DNA of 43,240 nt from Lachnospiraceae bacterium (GTDB lineage Bacteria > Bacillota > Clostridia > Lachnospirales > Lachnospiraceae): positions 1 through 43,240 of the forward strand of contig JAFTVQ010000119.1 in assembly GCA_017461865.1 (NCBI GenBank). The letters are read 5' to 3'. Position 1 is the stretch's first letter. Every line of letters starts with the position of its first letter. The notes beneath the pieces are model-generated. The model saw only the letters and a program-made list of their open reading frames with translations, searched no databases and was not told where the DNA came from. The translations under genes were made by a program, and so were the position numbers. Shown piece by piece: positions 41,602 to 43,240 of this stretch.

Positions 41602-42861
41602 ATGAAAACAAAACAGAACGTTATGAAAAAGCTTATGCTTTTCACAGCTGCGATTGCTTTCTGTCTCGCAATCGTTGCAAAGCCTGTTGATGTGAAAGCT
41701 GCATTGGCTGCGCCATCAGGATTTCAACAGTCAGATTATACTAGCAGTTCTTTCGAGGTAGAATGGCAAGATAATGGTGCTGATCATTATGGACTTGTTT
41801 ATTCTGCAGATAAAGTTAACTGGTCTAAAGAGGTACCTGCTTATAACAATTACAAATATTTTGGTAGTTTAAATGCAGGTACTACCTATTATGTAAAAAT
41901 TCGTTCTTACAGTAGTGATGCAACTAACTCATATGGTAACTGGTCTTCTATCCTTGAAGTAGTGACATGCCCGAAATATGTAACCGATGTTAAATGGACA
42001 GGCGCCGGTGAACAGAGTGTTACTGCATCATGGACTGCTCCGGCAGGTGCAAATGTATATAAAATTTGTATTTCCAGTGACGGTTATAATGAAGTTTTCA
42101 AAGGTTATGCTCCTTCTCCATCTGTAACCTTCAGCGGTTTACCTAAAAATTCTAAGATTTATATTCATGTATACGCAGGAAGAAAGACAACTACAAATAA
42201 AGTTGCTTTAAGTTCAACCGATGATTATTGCTACTGTTATACAGCACCTACGACTCCAAAGACAGCCAGAGTAGGTAATACTTCCATGAATAACAGTAAT
42301 CCGAAGAAAAATATTCTTACATATACATGGACACCTACTTCAACTTATTACAACACAGACGGATATGAAATTGAAGTTTACCAGTTAAAAACAAACGGTA
42401 AAACAAAAAGAATTAAAAAAGGATCCAGCAATTCTTTCTATAGAAACTATGCAGATGTTAAGTCTTCCAGCTTATTTAAATATGCTACCAGATATCGTGT
42501 TCGTGCATATGTAACATTGGATAACGGACAGAAAGCTTACAGCGCATGGTCTTCTTATAAAAACTATGTTCCGCAGGCAAAAGTAAAAAAATTAAAAGCT
42601 TACTCAAAAACAACCGGAAAATTAACATGGAATAAAGTAACCGGTGCTAAAAACTATACAGTTTACTACAAAACAAGTTCAAAATCTTCTGCAAAATGGA
42701 AAAAACTGACAACTGTAAAAGGTACTTCCGCTACAGTTAAGTTGAACTATTACGGAAGAAGTTATTACTATGTAAAAGCGAACAAAGTAAAATTCGGTAA
42801 GAAGAAACTGAATTCCGAAGCTGCAAAGAAAGCTGCTTACTGGAGTTATTACTACTTCTAA
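41602..42861 (+). CDS. Secreted fibronectin type III-like repeat protein
   Basis: 419 residues. Signal peptide 1-33 (MKKLMLFTAAIAFCLAIVAK, cleavage near VKA-AL). About four fibronectin-III-like beta domains follow: ~36-122 (APSGFQQSDYTSSSFEVEWQ, GTTYYVKIRSYSS), ~124-210 (TDVKWTGAGEQSVTASWTAP), ~215-325 (YEIEVYQL, YRVRAYVTLDNGQKAYSAWS) and ~328-400 (KLTWNKVTGAKNYTVYYKTS). No LPXTG or dockerin; the protein ends in aromatic residues (YWSYYYF). The C-terminal third is very Lys/Tyr-rich. Codons are more A/T-ending than in neighbouring genes, which could mean strong expression or transfer. Likely surface or glycan-binding; no enzymatic domain. GGAGG lies 5 nt before the ATG. Confidence 0.82.
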   Translation: MKTKQNVMKKLMLFTAAIAFCLAIVAKPVDVKAALAAPSGFQQSDYTSSSFEVEWQDNGADHYGLVYSADKVNWSKEVPAYNNYKYFGSLNAGTTYYVKIRSYSSDATNSYGNWSSILEVVTCPKYVTDVKWTGAGEQSVTASWTAPAGANVYKICISSDGYNEVFKGYAPSPSVTFSGLPKNSKIYIHVYAGRKTTTNKVALSSTDDYCYCYTAPTTPKTARVGNTSMNNSNPKKNILTYTWTPTSTYYNTDGYEIEVYQLKTNGKTKRIKKGSSNSFYRNYADVKSSSLFKYATRYRVRAYVTLDNGQKAYSAWSSYKNYVPQAKVKKLKAYSKTTGKLTWNKVTGAKNYTVYYKTSSKSSAKWKKLTTVKGTSATVKLNYYGRSYYYVKANKVKFGKKKLNSEAAKKAAYWSYYYF

Positions 42862-42883
42862 TAAAATTAAATTGTAATACAGC

Positions 42884-42914
42884 AAACCCCCGTTTCATAT
42901 GAAACGGGGGTTTT
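42884..42914. terminator. Bidirectional terminator, perfect 30-nt palindrome
   Basis: AAACCCCCGTTTCAT / ATGAAACGGGGGTTT, a 15-bp perfect inverted repeat whose loop must come from the central CATATG, with T-runs in both directions. It lies between the Fn3-like gene (plus) and the rubrerythrin gene (minus). Confidence 0.88.
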
Positions 42915-42948
42915 GTTATATTATCACTTTATTCGTTTGATTTTAATA

Positions 42949-43240
42949 CTAATAATTCTCCGCTTTGATCTGGAAATAGCTTTGCGGATGTGCACATACC
43001 GGACAAACTTCCGGAGCTTTCTTTCCGACACAGATATGACCGCAGTTTGCACACTGCCAAACCATATCGCCGTCTCTTGAAAATACAAGTCCGCCTTCGA
43101 TGTTAGCAATCAGTTTTTTATATCTTTCTTCGTGCTCTTTTTCAATCGCCGCTACACCTTCAAACAATGCTGCAATATCATCGAATCCTTCTTCTCTCGC
43201 TTCTTTTGCAAAAGTTGCATACATATCGGTCCACTCGAAG
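42949..43240 (-). CDS. Rubrerythrin, C-terminal part
   Basis: Cut by the right edge; the reading frame continues to base 43240 (FEWTDMYATFAKEAREEGFD). Residues present: the last ferritin-like helix with the diiron ligands in AAIEKEHEERY, then a rubredoxin-like domain with MVWQCANCGHICVGKKAPEV and CPVCAHPQSYF, giving two CxxC iron ligand pairs. Rubrerythrins reduce hydrogen peroxide in anaerobes and fit a strict anaerobe. An in-frame ATG at 43224 is internal. The start is not in the window. Confidence 0.93.
   Translation of the reverse strand, partial: FEWTDMYATFAKEAREEGFDDIAALFEGVAAIEKEHEERYKKLIANIEGGLVFSRDGDMVWQCANCGHICVGKKAPEVCPVCAHPQSYFQIKAENY

Overview
The window is a stretch of ordinary chromosome from a low-to-moderate GC, spore-lineage Clostridia, most likely a flagellated Lachnospiraceae of the Roseburia/Agathobacter/Butyrivibrio type. 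The pointers are strong AGGAGG ribosome sites with frequent TTG and GTG starts, a BofA-like sporulation protein, a DUF6382 protein, a Gram-positive Tad/Flp pilus locus, a flagellin-fliS pair behind a sigma-28-like promoter, and clostridial-style metabolic proteins. The genus is an inference. I see no transposase, integrase, phage gene, CRISPR array or rRNA. There is one tRNA (Lys, CTT).

Layout. 1-122: start of a MATE-type transporter (minus, cut by the edge). 218-1567: pgi (minus) with its own promoter and terminator. 1769-4176: plus-strand run TSCPD protein, murG, HD-GYP phosphodiesterase. 4217-5041: HAD-IIB phosphatase (minus). 5235-6977: DUF1905/C39-peptidase fusion and a secreted Ig-like/SGNH acetylesterase (plus); the terminator of this unit lies inside the coding region of the convergent gene. 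6964-15156: closely packed minus-strand run of GNAT acetyltransferase, HAD phosphatase, homocysteine methyltransferase/MTHFR, SpoVB-like flippase, Xaa-Pro peptidase, glycerol kinase and a small conserved protein. 15478-16989: multi-TM DUF4173-like protein (plus). 17085-28923: about 12 kb, 14 tightly packed minus-strand genes. The first ten are a Tad pilus locus with the TadZ, CpaF, TadB and TadC machine, an Flp-type pilin, DUF5702 and TadE-like pseudopilins, and two A24 prepilin peptidases. The last four or five are a rhomboid protease, a flavodoxin-SCP2 fusion, a HIT protein and a DtxR-like regulator that lacks most metal ligands. The promoter of this run (29057-29085) is near consensus.

29219-34326: BofA, FliS, flagellin and a 1041-residue flagellar-locus protein (all minus). 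A sigma-28-like promoter at 34388-34414 feeds this unit, and its transcript would begin inside the glgB terminator hairpin. 34437-39476: glgB preceded by a giant protein with TPR-like, acidic-repeat and degenerate AAA+ regions. 39585-41213: rsmA and tatD. 41334-41406: tRNA-Lys, with its promoter interleaved with that of tatD. 41602-42861: secreted fibronectin-III-like protein. 42949-43240: C-terminal part of a rubrerythrin.

The parts most worth attention are the Tad locus (TadZ without a P-loop lysine, TadC with a roughly 200-residue extracytoplasmic insert, a TadE-like protein with two His/Cys metal-site repeats, and the accessory tail genes), the protein co-transcribed with glgB, and the 1041-residue protein whose C-terminus resembles a FliK hook-length domain.
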